Under the pieces are notes generated by a model. That model had not been told where the DNA came from and made no database searches. It saw only the letters and a list, made by a program, of their open reading frames with translations. Position numbers and translations under genes: made by a program. Shown piece by piece: positions 1-9,177 of a stretch of 64,000 nucleotides of DNA. Source of the DNA: Verrucomicrobiaceae bacterium. GTDB taxonomy: Bacteria; Verrucomicrobiota; Verrucomicrobiia; Verrucomicrobiales; Akkermansiaceae. Position 1 is the first letter of the stretch. Every line of letters starts with the position of its first letter. The DNA is taken from assembly GCA_027484055.1 (NCBI GenBank), contig JAIXQH010000070.1, positions 79,759-143,758 of the forward strand, in the 5' to 3' direction.

Positions 1-246
1 CGACGAGACTCCACCCGCTGGCGTGAGGACCGCAGCGCACGTCGCAAACCCAAAAGCGCGAGCAATCTATCCCTGTTACGAGGAGCGATCCTTGCGCTCA
101 TTCCACCGGAAAAGTTCAGTTCACTCAACGCCGAGTTCGACCAATACATCAAGCGTCGCGCAGTAGCCCTCCATCTCCTCACGCAAACAGCCCCCCACCA
201 ATGCCCTACCCTAACATCCAGACATCCTGATTTTAGATTGACATAA
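1..246 (+). CDS. C-terminal end of an ISAs1-type transposase (partial, cut by the window edge)
   Basis: The frame is open from base 1 to a TAA at 244-246, giving about 81 residues. It contains WREDRSARRKPKSASNLSLL followed by a helix-rich tail. ISAs1-family DDE transposases end in a similar way, with a basic stretch, the N-x-S-x-L-R region, then a hydrophobic L-x-L and a short tail. The rest of the gene, including the catalytic residues, lies outside the window. Whether the element is intact cannot be judged. The family call is by eye. Confidence 0.55.
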   Translation, partial: RRDSTRWREDRSARRKPKSASNLSLLRGAILALIPPEKFSSLNAEFDQYIKRRAVALHLLTQTAPHQCPTLTSRHPDFRLT

Positions 247-295
247 AGCGCTCCGCCCAACAGGGTGGACAGGCTTTCCCACGAGCAAGTTTTCG

Positions 296-307
296 CCCCA
301 AATGGGG
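296..307. promoter_or_regulatory. Small palindrome upstream of the encapsulin operon, possible operator
   Basis: CCCCA-AA-TGGGG is a 5-base inverted repeat with a two-base spacer, about 190 bases upstream of the encapsulin start. The 253-base stretch 247-499 holds no convincing gene; the short frame in it has no family features. Because the operon concerns sulfur and an Rrf2 regulator lies nearby, a regulator site is possible, but nothing in the sequence proves it. Confidence 0.15.
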
Positions 308-499
308 TGACCTATGACTCCTGCGAATCGCAAGCCGACCATACTTTTGGAGGCAAAACCGGGAGGCTCGGTCCACGCCCAGCTCTTGGAGCGTTCCTCA
401 TCCCATCCGTCATGACCTCACGTGGGGATTTGCCGATATTAGTTAACGTCTCTTCTTTTTCCTCAAAGAACACCATTTAAACACACTTCATCATCCGCC

Positions 500-1444
500 A
501 TGAGCGATCCCATCAATTCTCCAAGTCGCCTCAGTATCAGCGCCGAGGCCGCCCGCAATCTCGCAACCGCAACCGTCACCCCGCCGCAGTGGGATGAAAT
601 TACGCCACGCTGGCTGCACATCCTACTGCCTTGGGTGGACGTCGATGGCGGCGTCTATCGAGTGAACCGCGTGAAGCGGAAACCCAACGGCGTCAGCGTG
701 GATCTTCTCACCGTAGACGATGGCGAGCCGCTCCTTCCCACTTCCTTCATCGATTACGAAGAGGATCCGCGCGAATACCACCTCAGCACCATCCAGACGG
801 TCCTACACACGCACACCCGCGTCACCGATCTTTACAGCAACGCCATCGACCAACTCCGTGAGCAGGTCCGCCTGACCGTGGAGGCCGTGAAAGAGCGTGA
901 GGAATTTGAACTCGTAAATCACCCTAATTTCGGCCTGCTTAATTCCGTCGCGCCCGCCCAGCAAATCAAGACCCGGAAGGGCCCGCCGACGCCGGACGAC
1001 CTCGACGAACTCATCAGCCTGGTCTGGAAAAAGCCTGCGTTTTTCCTCGCCCATCCCAAAGCCATCGCCGCCTTCGGACGCGAAGCCACCCGCCGCGGCG
1101 TGCCGCCTCCGACCGTCACCCTTTTCGGCTCGCCCTTCATCACTTGGCGCGGCATCCCGCTGATCCCGAGCGACAAGCTCCCGATCAACGACGGCAATAC
1201 GAGCATCCTGCTCCTGCGCGTCGGCGAGAAACAGCGCGGCGTTGTCGGTTTGCAAAAAGCGGGCGTCACCGGCGAGGTCGAGCCCGGCCTTTCCGTGCGC
1301 TACATGGGCACTAACGAGCATTCGATCGCCTCCCACCTCGTCACCCGCTACTTCTCCGTGGCGAAACTCGGCGAGGACGCGATCGCCCGGTTGGATGACG
1401 TGAACGTCGGAAACTATCACGAGTATGTCTATCCACAGGCTTGA
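500..1444 (+). CDS. Family 2A encapsulin shell protein (SrpI type)
   Basis: This 314-residue protein forms the shell of a family 2A encapsulin nanocompartment, an HK97-fold cage that in characterised members is about 25 nm and holds a cysteine desulfurase. It matches the remembered Synechococcus SrpI sequence along its whole length. Shared blocks are TPRWLHILLPWVDVDGGVYR (residues 35-54), the PREYHLSTIQTVLHTHTRV block (90-108), PTPDDLDELISLVWKKPAFF (163-182), AAFGREATRRGVPP (190-203), FITWRGIPLIPSDKLPI (213-229) and GLSVRYMG (263-270). No cyclic-nucleotide-binding insertion is present, which separates it from family 2B shells. The cargo gene starts 20 bases before this gene ends, so the two are probably translationally coupled. 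The start ATG at 500 fits the family's N-terminal arm. Confidence 0.93.
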   Translation: MSDPINSPSRLSISAEAARNLATATVTPPQWDEITPRWLHILLPWVDVDGGVYRVNRVKRKPNGVSVDLLTVDDGEPLLPTSFIDYEEDPREYHLSTIQTVLHTHTRVTDLYSNAIDQLREQVRLTVEAVKEREEFELVNHPNFGLLNSVAPAQQIKTRKGPPTPDDLDELISLVWKKPAFFLAHPKAIAAFGREATRRGVPPPTVTLFGSPFITWRGIPLIPSDKLPINDGNTSILLLRVGEKQRGVVGLQKAGVTGEVEPGLSVRYMGTNEHSIASHLVTRYFSVAKLGEDAIARLDDVNVGNYHEYVYPQA

Positions 1445-3197
1445 TCCTTCCACACTGCCATTCGATCCGGGCGGCAACGCGGAAGACGCGTCGACCGCTC
1501 TGATCTCGCAGTTGGCCCGGGAGTTTTTCACCAAAGACCCGGACACCCCCGCCACGCCCGAGGTTCCGGTTTCGGTTCCTCACACGGTCGCCGGTGCTCC
1601 CGCCACGCCGAGCACGGCAGCACCCACCGCACCGGCGGGCGGGCGAGATCTCGGTTTGTCCGGCGGATTCCCATCGTCCTCCTCGCCCTCGGCGCCGCCG
1701 CCGGTCCACCCGACCGTGGTCAGTGCCGAGCCGCAGCAGAAACAGGACCGGCTGGAACCGCCAACGGGCACGCACCGCCCCGGCTCGGGGGATTCGCATG
1801 AATTCGGAGAGCCATCATTCTATGCGCAGAGCCTCGGTTCCGGGAAGTCCGGTCATTCCGCCGCGATCCCCGTCGCTCCGGATCTCGCGAGTTCACCGGA
1901 TTTCTATTTCCTGCGGGAAATTCCTGGATTCGACGCGGTGCCGACTTTCAGCCACGGCATCGCCACCACCAACGGCGGCCTGCCCGCCTTCGATGTGGAT
2001 GGCGTCCGCAAGGATTTCCCCGCGCTCCAACAACACGTCAACGGCAGCACCCTTGTCTGGCTGGACAACGCCGCCACCACCCACAAGCCGCAGGCGGTGA
2101 TCGATGCGACGTCGTCGTTCTATTCGCGCGATAACTCCAACATCCACCGCGCCGCTCACACGCTGGCGGCCCGCTCGACCGAACTTTTCGAAGGTGGTCG
2201 CGAGAAGGTCCGCCAGTTCCTCGGCGCAGCGGATGCCAAAGAAATCGTCTTCGTCCGCGGCACCACTGAGGCCATCAACCTCGTCGCCCAGAGCTGGGGG
2301 AAACAAAACATCACGCAGGGCGACGAGATCATCGTCAGCCAGCTGGAACACCACGCGAACATCGTTCCCTGGCAGATTCTGGCAGGACAAGTCGGCGCGA
2401 CGCTGCGGGTCATTCCGATCAACGATCGCGGTGAGCTTCTTTTGGAGGAACTGCCGAAGCTTCTGAACGACCGCACGAAGATCGTCTCCGTCACGCACGT
2501 TTCGAACGCGCTCGGCACGGTGAATCCGGTCGAGGAAATCATCGCCATCGCCCACGGCTTCGGCGTGCCCGTGCTCGTGGATGGTGCGCAATCGACTCCG
2601 CATTTCCCCATCAACGTGCAAGCGTTGGACGCGGATTTCTTCGTGTTTTCCGGCCATAAAGTTTTCGGTCCAACAGGCATCGGCGCGCTCTATGGGAAAT
2701 ATCATCTTTTGGAATCCATGCCACCCTGGCAGGGCGGCGGACACATGATTCAGGATGTGACGTTTGAAAAAACCATCTATAACCTGCCTCCAGAGAAATT
2801 CGAAGCGGGCACCCCGGACATCGCCGGCGTGGTCGGCCTCGGTGCTGCGGTGGACTATCTGATGGGCCTCGGTATTCCCGCGCTGGCCGCCTACGAGCAT
2901 TCGCTGCTGGAATACGCGGAGGAAGCGCTCCGCTCCGTTCACGGCGTGCGCCCGATCGGCACTGCTGCTAACAAAGCGAGCGTCTTCGGCTTCGTCATTC
3001 CAGGAATTCCAAACGAACGCATCGCCAAGCACCTCGACCAGCAAGGAATCGCGGTCCGCGCCGGCCACCACTGCGCCATGCCCGCGGTGCGCCACTTCGG
3101 CGTCGAGGGAACGGTCCGCCCGTCGCTGGCGTTTTATAACACCCGCGCCGAGGTGGATGCCCTGGTGAACGCGCTCCATCAGATCGCCCGGCGTTGA
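1425..3197 (+). CDS. Encapsulin-loaded cysteine desulfurase (SufS type) with long N-terminal cargo region
   Basis: This is a PLP enzyme that removes sulfur from L-cysteine, giving alanine and a persulfide on its own cysteine. In family 2A systems it is the encapsulin cargo. It is 590 residues long, against about 405 for ordinary SufS. Residues 1-190 are Pro/Ser/Ala-rich and low in complexity, broken by short motifs such as LDPSTLPFDPGG (6-17) and FYFLREIPGFDAVP near residue 165. This is the pattern of the disordered cargo-loading region. The SufS domain follows from about residue 190. K412 in FSGHKVFGPTG is the PLP lysine, and C550 in RAGHHCAMP is the persulfide cysteine. The gene overlaps the shell gene by 20 bases. 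Confidence 0.93.
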   Translation: MSIHRLDPSTLPFDPGGNAEDASTALISQLAREFFTKDPDTPATPEVPVSVPHTVAGAPATPSTAAPTAPAGGRDLGLSGGFPSSSSPSAPPPVHPTVVSAEPQQKQDRLEPPTGTHRPGSGDSHEFGEPSFYAQSLGSGKSGHSAAIPVAPDLASSPDFYFLREIPGFDAVPTFSHGIATTNGGLPAFDVDGVRKDFPALQQHVNGSTLVWLDNAATTHKPQAVIDATSSFYSRDNSNIHRAAHTLAARSTELFEGGREKVRQFLGAADAKEIVFVRGTTEAINLVAQSWGKQNITQGDEIIVSQLEHHANIVPWQILAGQVGATLRVIPINDRGELLLEELPKLLNDRTKIVSVTHVSNALGTVNPVEEIIAIAHGFGVPVLVDGAQSTPHFPINVQALDADFFVFSGHKVFGPTGIGALYGKYHLLESMPPWQGGGHMIQDVTFEKTIYNLPPEKFEAGTPDIAGVVGLGAAVDYLMGLGIPALAAYEHSLLEYAEEALRSVHGVRPIGTAANKASVFGFVIPGIPNERIAKHLDQQGIAVRAGHHCAMPAVRHFGVEGTVRPSLAFYNTRAEVDALVNALHQIARR

Positions 3198-3364
3198 AAT
3201 CAGAAGCTTACCTCGATGATCGAATCCGCATTTCCCGCGTCCTCCAAGGCAAGGGCGCGCAGGTCGATGCCTTGCTCAGCGCGGATATCGTTGCTAAGGG
3301 TGTTTCGAAAACGACAGATTCCCTTCGGCCTCCGAAGCGCGTTGTGGCCTCGCTCAGGTTCTAA
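3194..3364 (+). CDS. Possible small gene (56 residues) between desulfurase and rhodanese
   Basis: A frame opens with TTG at 3194, overlapping the desulfurase stop in the form TTGA, and ends with TAA at 3362-3364. It would encode a basic 56-residue peptide beginning KSEAYLDDRIRISRVLQGKG. It fills most of the 182 bases between desulfurase and rhodanese, in an operon whose other junctions are very tight. No family is recognised. It could be a true small protein, a gene remnant or chance. Only the TTGA overlap and the position argue for it. Confidence 0.25.
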   Translation: MKSEAYLDDRIRISRVLQGKGAQVDALLSADIVAKGVSKTTDSLRPPKRVVASLRF

Positions 3365-3379
3365 ACTCCTATCCATTCC

Positions 3380-3897
3380 ATGAAAACCATCAAACCCCTG
3401 GAGCTCAGTCAGCTCCTTTCCACGTCCGCGGATTTCGAATTGATCGATGTGAGAACGCCGCTGGAGTTCGATGAAGTCCACGTCGCTGCCGCCCGAAGCG
3501 TGCCGTTGGATACATTGGAAGCCTCCCATTTTCCCAACCACCAACAGCCGCTTTATATTCTCTGCCGCTCCGGCCAGCGCGCTTCCAAAGCCGCCGCAAA
3601 GCTCGCGGAAAGCGGGCACTCGAACGCCATCGTCGTCGAAGGCGGCACGCTCGCCTGGATCGAAGCAGGCCTTCCCGTTGAGCGTGGCGTTGTGAAAACC
3701 ATCAGCCTCGAGCGCCAGGTCCGCATCGCTGCGGGCAGCATCGTGCTCACGGGATTTCTCCTCGGATGGTTCGTGAACCGCGCGTTTTTCGGACTTTCCG
3801 GCTTTGTCGGCGCGGGCCTGATTTTCGCAGGCGTCACCGACTGGTGCGGCATGGGCCTCCTGCTCGCCAAGGCTCCGTGGAACAAACGCAAAGCGGT

Positions 3898-3901
<4 letters not shown>
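3380..3901 (+). CDS. Rhodanese domain with C-terminal DUF2892 membrane anchor (YgaP-like)
   Basis: Rhodaneses carry sulfane sulfur as a cysteine persulfide and move it between donors and acceptors. Residues 1-105 form one rhodanese domain with the catalytic loop CRSGQR, so C62 is the persulfide cysteine. Residues about 116-165 hold two membrane segments with GVTDWCGMGLLLAKAPWN, the YgaP-type DUF2892 signature. The catalytic domain should therefore face the cytoplasm from the inner membrane. It stands between the encapsulin-desulfurase pair and the cysteine synthesis genes. Its stop overlaps the next start as ATGA. A role in passing sulfur to or from the compartment is inferred. Confidence 0.88.
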
Positions 3902-4848
<947 letters not shown>

Positions 4849-4865
4849 CAAAACTCCCCGAAGCC

Positions 4866-5870
4866 ATGAGCAAACCGATCTATCACGGACTGGACCACCA
4901 CGTCGGCAACACGCCGCTCATCCGCCTGAACAAGATTTCGGCACTCACCGGCTGCGAGATTCTCGGCAAGGCGGAGTTCATGAATCCCGGCGGCTCCGTA
5001 AAGGACCGCGCCGCCCTCGGGCTTATCCTCGATGCCGAAGAGCGTGGCGTCCTGAAACGCGGCTCCACCATCATCGAAGGCACCGCGGGAAACACCGGCA
5101 TCGGACTAACCGTCATCGGCAAGGCCCGCGGCTATAACACGGTCATCATCATTCCGGACACCCAATCGCCCGAGAAAATCGAGGTCCTGCGCACGCTCGG
5201 AGCCGATGTCATTCCTGTTCCCGCAAAGCCCTACAGCGATCCGGAAAACTACAATCACATCGCCCGCCGCCTCGCAGAGGAGAAGGGCTGGTTCTGGGCA
5301 AACCAGTTCGACAACCAAGCCAACCGCGACGCGCATTTTAAAACCATCGGCCCGGAAATCTGGGAACAGACCGCCGGCACGGTGGATGCCTTTGTCGCAT
5401 CCGTCGGTACGGGCGGCACACTCGCCGGAACCTCGCTCTATCTGAAAAGCCACAACGTCAACGTGGCCCCCGTCTGCGCAGATCCCTACGGAGCCGCGAT
5501 GTGGTCATGGTTCACGAAGGGCCACACGGAGGACGACGATGGAGACTCGTTCGCGGAAGGCATCGGCCAAGGTCGCGTCACCCGCAACATCGAGAACCTG
5601 GCAGTCGATCACGCCTACCGCATCGACGACCAGACGGCGCTGACCATCATCTATCAACTCCTCCGCGAGGAAGGACTCTGCCTCGGGCTTTCCAGTGGCA
5701 TCAACATCGGCGGAGCCGTGCGCTACGCGAAAGAGCACGGGCCAGGGAAAACCATTGTCACCATCCTCTGTGATTCTGGCCTGCGCTATCAGTCGAAAAT
5801 CTACAACGCGAAGTGGCTGTCTGAAAAGGGCCTCGACTCGGAAATGCCCATCCAATCCGTGCTGGACTGA
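4866..5870 (+). CDS. cysK: Cysteine synthase A (O-acetylserine sulfhydrylase)
   Basis: This PLP enzyme replaces the acetyl group of O-acetylserine with sulfide to give L-cysteine. It has 334 residues. K46 in NPGGSVKDRAA is the PLP lysine, EGTAGNTGIG binds the substrate carboxylate, and SVGTGGTLAG is the phosphate-binding loop. The start ATG at 4866 lies 17 bases after the serine acetyltransferase stop. It is the last gene of the operon. With its neighbour it makes the cysteine that the encapsulated desulfurase consumes, so this operon both makes and breaks down cysteine. Confidence 0.93.
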   Translation: MSKPIYHGLDHHVGNTPLIRLNKISALTGCEILGKAEFMNPGGSVKDRAALGLILDAEERGVLKRGSTIIEGTAGNTGIGLTVIGKARGYNTVIIIPDTQSPEKIEVLRTLGADVIPVPAKPYSDPENYNHIARRLAEEKGWFWANQFDNQANRDAHFKTIGPEIWEQTAGTVDAFVASVGTGGTLAGTSLYLKSHNVNVAPVCADPYGAAMWSWFTKGHTEDDDGDSFAEGIGQGRVTRNIENLAVDHAYRIDDQTALTIIYQLLREEGLCLGLSSGINIGGAVRYAKEHGPGKTIVTILCDSGLRYQSKIYNAKWLSEKGLDSEMPIQSVLD

Positions 5871-5923
5871 ATGGGCATCCTAACTAACCGACGTTTATAC
5901 CAGGAAATTTTGTAATCGCGAAA

Positions 5924-6487
5924 TCAAGCCGACCGCTTCCAAGCGGCACCGGCAAAAGCGGCTTCTTGTTGGTTCTCGGTTAGCAGCCGGGACCCGATCA
6001 AATTCCGCTCTGTGCTAATGCGGTGTAACTTTGTTCGTGCTCCGAAAACTTGCAAAAGCGCGCCCGCGCTGGCCGCGCCTGTGGCTTGGCCCACCGAGCT
6101 TTCGATTGGGTCCGAAACGAACGACAGGCTTTCTTCGAGAGAATATCGCAGCTCTGTTTGGGACTCTCCATCTACAAACGCGCTTGCCAGAATATCATGA
6201 GACGCCTGAGCTGTAGCTGCTAGTGCCGCGCCGAGTGAGGTGCCGTCTGACAACTCGCGGAACACAAAGCCCTCGCCCCGACCGAAGATCGAGATGACGG
6301 CGTCGTGAATGGCAAGCAAGCGCACCGATTCGATTCTGGCGGCCTCAGCAGACCGGACGCCAGACCGTTTAAGGTAACGTGCGGCGATGTGATCCCAGGC
6401 GAGAATCATCGAGTCAAGTGAAGGATCCGCCACGTCAAATGCGAGTAGAGTGACGATACGGGAAAATTGAGGAGTGGGAAGATGCAT
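5924..6487 (-). CDS. Short protein resembling the N-terminal part of vanadium-dependent haloperoxidases
   Basis: The 187-residue protein from the ATG at 6487 contains ILAWDHIAARYLKR, ESVRLLAIHDAVI, LAATAQASHDILASAF and SVGQATGAASAGALL. Their order and spacing resemble the helical N-terminal half of bacterial vanadium haloperoxidases of the PAP2 superfamily. The vanadate/phosphate-binding motifs of the C-terminal half are absent, and the gene stops where that domain would begin. It may be a truncated gene or a separate small family. The frame continues 31 codons upstream of the chosen start. Function unknown. Confidence 0.4.
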   Translation of the reverse strand: MHLPTPQFSRIVTLLAFDVADPSLDSMILAWDHIAARYLKRSGVRSAEAARIESVRLLAIHDAVISIFGRGEGFVFRELSDGTSLGAALAATAQASHDILASAFVDGESQTELRYSLEESLSFVSDPIESSVGQATGAASAGALLQVFGARTKLHRISTERNLIGSRLLTENQQEAAFAGAAWKRSA

Positions 6488-7091
6488 GGTGATAAAGTAT
6501 GTGAAATGGGTGTGACGGAATGCGCTGATAGGTTGAGGAATCCGTCCCGGAATGAGACCGGGACGGATCTTTTTAACCAACCACGGTTTCAGAAAAATCT
6601 AGCCGCTTCGAAAAAAATCGAAAGTGGATTGGATCATCTTGAGCTTTTTCACGCTCTTTTTGGCGAAAGAAACCCGGGACGAATTTAAAATGAAGACAGC
6701 GTCAACAAAGCGCGCGACGGGGGCTTCTGTCGGTGAATGAAATAGGGAGTGCGGCGGTTTTCACGATGATGAGGAGTGAGTGGATTCGTTGCCCAAATCA
6801 ACACTCGGCGTGTGCCGTAGTATTCGGAGACGGGCAAAGAGAATCATTCGTTCCCGGACCTTGCAAGCTATAAATAGTAAATTGGGTAATTTACTTTTGA
6901 TTTACTGACACGTGTCCGTTCGGCCATGGGTTCGATGAGACTCATGAATTGGCATTAAGTGAGTTACGAAAATAGTCCAACAGAGACGGAGACTTGGCTT
7001 CACCCTGCAAGCTAATCGAAGTCCATCGCGATCCGGTGATGTCGCCTAACACCCATGACCGAGTGTGATGATGGAAGCCAGCAGCGTTCGG
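6488..7091. other. 604-base stretch without a convincing gene
   Basis: It lies between the start of the haloperoxidase-like gene and the 3' end of the DUF21/CBS gene. It contains an A+T-rich inverted repeat at 6876-6895. Short frames here show no family features or plausible composition. Otherwise nothing is recognised. Confidence 0.5.
6876..6895. repeat. Perfect 8-base inverted repeat with 4-base spacer
   Basis: AGTAAATT-GGGT-AATTTACT stands alone in the intergenic stretch. It is the size and shape of a dimeric repressor's operator. No gene starts immediately beside it, and it has no T-run of the kind that follows an intrinsic terminator. Confidence 0.3.
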
Positions 7092-8090
7092 TTACCCCCT
7101 CGCGCCCATCAGCGTTTCCGTCACATCGTCTAAGGTGATCCATCCGACGTTGTCCGCCTTGGTCGAGTTGACCAGCGCGGCGATCTCGCGGTTTTCTAAA
7201 AACGCCGCGAGGAGTTGGGTGAGGGACGCGCGCTCCTCGATGCGCAGGACCGGGCGGACGAGCTTCTGCCAGTACGGGTCCGAGTTGTTGAGGAGGTGGT
7301 TGCAGAACAGCTCTCGCACGCGGATGTAGCCCTCGATGTTTTCGACGCTGCCATCCTTGCTCACCGGATAGCTGCGGTGGATTTTATCCCCTGCGTTCCT
7401 GAGATTTTCCTCAAGGCTTTTTCCAAGATCGAAAACACGGATGCCTTGGCGGGGAACCATCACTGCGCCCACGCGGCGGGCTGATAGAGTGGCGGCGTGG
7501 ATGATGATGATTTCCTCACGGTTGTGGATGGCTTGCTCCGCCTTCGCCGCCTGGACGAGGGTGATGATGTCCATGATGTGGTCGCTGGAGGAGGATTTCT
7601 CCGGCGAGCGAGGTTTGAGTTTTTCGCAGAATCGATCCATCAGCATCACTAGCGGATGCCCGAGCCAAAGCATGCATTCCAGCGGGCGGAGCAGCGGCCG
7701 CGCGAGGCGGGCGGCATGATGGACACCGAGGATTTTCGGCGCCATTTCCCCGCCGAACAGGATCGCGACGGTTAGGATGGAGGTGAAAAGCCAAAGCCAT
7801 TCCGTGCCGAAACGCTGGATGAAAATCGCACCTGCTAAAGTCGCCAGGCCCGTGTTCGCCACGGTGTTGAAAATCAGGATCGCGGAAATCGGGCGCTCCA
7901 CGTGTTGTTTCAGCGCTAGCCAACGGGCTGCTCCCTTGGCTCCCTTGCTCTGTTCCAGCCGGAGCTGCAACGGATTGAGGCTCAACAACACCGCTTCCGT
8001 GATCGAGCACAGGAAGGAAACGGTGAGAACGGAAAAAACGAGGATAGCGAGAGCGGCAAGAAGCATGGTGGAAAACGGGAAAAGGTTCAA
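7092..8090 (-). CDS. DUF21/CNNM membrane domain protein with CBS-type region (HlyC/CorC family)
   Basis: The protein has 332 residues. An N-terminal DUF21-type membrane domain (about 1-150) with several hydrophobic helices contains FCSITEAVLLSLNPLQLRLE and FGGEMAPKILGVHHAARLA, the two best-conserved stretches of this family. The region from about 200 to 325 (VMVPRQGIRVFDL..., SYPVSKDG..., GYIRVRELF...) is the paired CBS domain. Relatives are linked to magnesium and divalent metal homeostasis. The CorC_HlyC C-terminal domain is absent. The start could also be the ATG nine codons in. Confidence 0.82.
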   Translation of the reverse strand: MNLFPFSTMLLAALAILVFSVLTVSFLCSITEAVLLSLNPLQLRLEQSKGAKGAARWLALKQHVERPISAILIFNTVANTGLATLAGAIFIQRFGTEWLWLFTSILTVAILFGGEMAPKILGVHHAARLARPLLRPLECMLWLGHPLVMLMDRFCEKLKPRSPEKSSSSDHIMDIITLVQAAKAEQAIHNREEIIIIHAATLSARRVGAVMVPRQGIRVFDLGKSLEENLRNAGDKIHRSYPVSKDGSVENIEGYIRVRELFCNHLLNNSDPYWQKLVRPVLRIEERASLTQLLAAFLENREIAALVNSTKADNVGWITLDDVTETLMGARG

Positions 8091-8160
8091 TCAGCACACC
8101 GGGTGCCGATGTGCTTTTAGCGTTGGCTGCTACAGCCTGCTCCATGTGTCCGCGTAGCCA

Positions 8161-9159
8161 TCAGAAATGTACTACGTTCTCCGGTTTCGCGCGCACGGCC
8201 ACCTCGTCGCCGACGCTGAGGCCCAGATCGTCGAGTTGCTTGCGCGAGAGCTCCACATCGAGGAACTGCCCGTCAGCCAGTCGAATCGTTAGGGTGGCGA
8301 TCGGTCCTGCTGAGAAAAGATGCTGCACCCGGCCGATGCGGTCCCTCAGCGGATCCTGCTCTGCGGCGAAAAGGACCTCCACCTCGTGCGGGCGCACGTA
8401 GATCGTCTCGCCGCTGTTGTCGGTCAGTTTGTTCACGTTGCCGAGGAACTCGTAAACAAACGGGCTGCGCGGCTTGTCGTAGATCACCTGCGGCTTGCCA
8501 ACCTGTTCGACGCGGGCGTTGCGCATGACGACGACCTGGTCCGCAAGTTCGAGAGCTTCCTCCTGGTCGTGCGTGACGAAGAGCGTGGTGAGGCCGATCT
8601 CATCATGAAACTGCCGCAACCAGCGTCGGAGACTCTTTCGCACCTGGGCGTCGAGCGCGCCAAACGGTTCGTCCAGCAAAAGCACCTTCGGCCGGATCGC
8701 CAGTGCGCGGGCGAGGGCGACACGTTGCCGTTGGCCGCCGGAAAGCTCGTGTGGTCGGCGTTTGTCGAGTCCTTCCAGTTTCACCAGTTTCAGCAGCTCG
8801 AACACCCGGTCGTGGATCTCATTTTTCTGCGGTCTTGCGGAGCGCGGGAGAACCGTTAGTCCGAAAGCGATGTTCTCCGCGATGGTCATGTGGCGGAAAA
8901 GCGCGTAGTGCTGGAAAACGAACCCCACGCCTCGTTTTCCCGCGGAAATGTCGCTCACATCCTCGCCATGGAAGAGGATTTTTCCGTTTCCCGGATCCGC
9001 GAATTCGAGTCCGGCGACGATGCGCAGCAGGGTGGTTTTCCCCGAACCGGAAGGACCTAACAAAGCGGTGAGCGAGCCGTCCGGCACTTCGAGCGAGACG
9101 TTCTCCAGCGCGGCGTAACTGCCGAAGGTTTTGTTGATGGATTGGATGGAGATCGACAT
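8161..9159 (-). CDS. cysA: Sulfate/thiosulfate ABC transporter ATP-binding protein CysA
   Basis: It powers sulfate import through CysT and CysW. The protein has 332 residues. Walker A is GPSGSGKT at 35-42, the signature LSGGQ at 139-143, Walker B VLLLDE at 159-164 with the D-loop FGALD, and the switch histidine lies in FVTHDQEEA. The region after about residue 235 (YVRPHEVEV...) is a TOBE-like regulatory domain as in CysA. It is the last gene of the transport operon, 18 bases after CysW. Confidence 0.93.
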   Translation of the reverse strand: MSISIQSINKTFGSYAALENVSLEVPDGSLTALLGPSGSGKTTLLRIVAGLEFADPGNGKILFHGEDVSDISAGKRGVGFVFQHYALFRHMTIAENIAFGLTVLPRSARPQKNEIHDRVFELLKLVKLEGLDKRRPHELSGGQRQRVALARALAIRPKVLLLDEPFGALDAQVRKSLRRWLRQFHDEIGLTTLFVTHDQEEALELADQVVVMRNARVEQVGKPQVIYDKPRSPFVYEFLGNVNKLTDNSGETIYVRPHEVEVLFAAEQDPLRDRIGRVQHLFSAGPIATLTIRLADGQFLDVELSRKQLDDLGLSVGDEVAVRAKPENVVHF

Positions 9160-9177
9160 GGAAAAGAAGTGGAGAGG

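Noticed and set aside
265..480. 71-codon frame before the encapsulin gene
   Set aside because: No family likeness, and its peptide is compositionally random. The upstream region is better explained as leader sequence.
803..1555. Antisense frame opposite the encapsulin gene
   Set aside because: Its peptide has no recognisable domain, and the opposite strand encodes a full-length SrpI-type shell.
1893..3179. Long antisense frame (428 codons) opposite the desulfurase
   Set aside because: It mirrors a highly GC-rich gene with intact PLP and cysteine sites; long shadows are expected there. No domain is visible.
6467..6688. 73-codon plus-strand frame at the haloperoxidase-like gene start
   Set aside because: It overlaps a better-supported gene start and has no likeness to known proteins.
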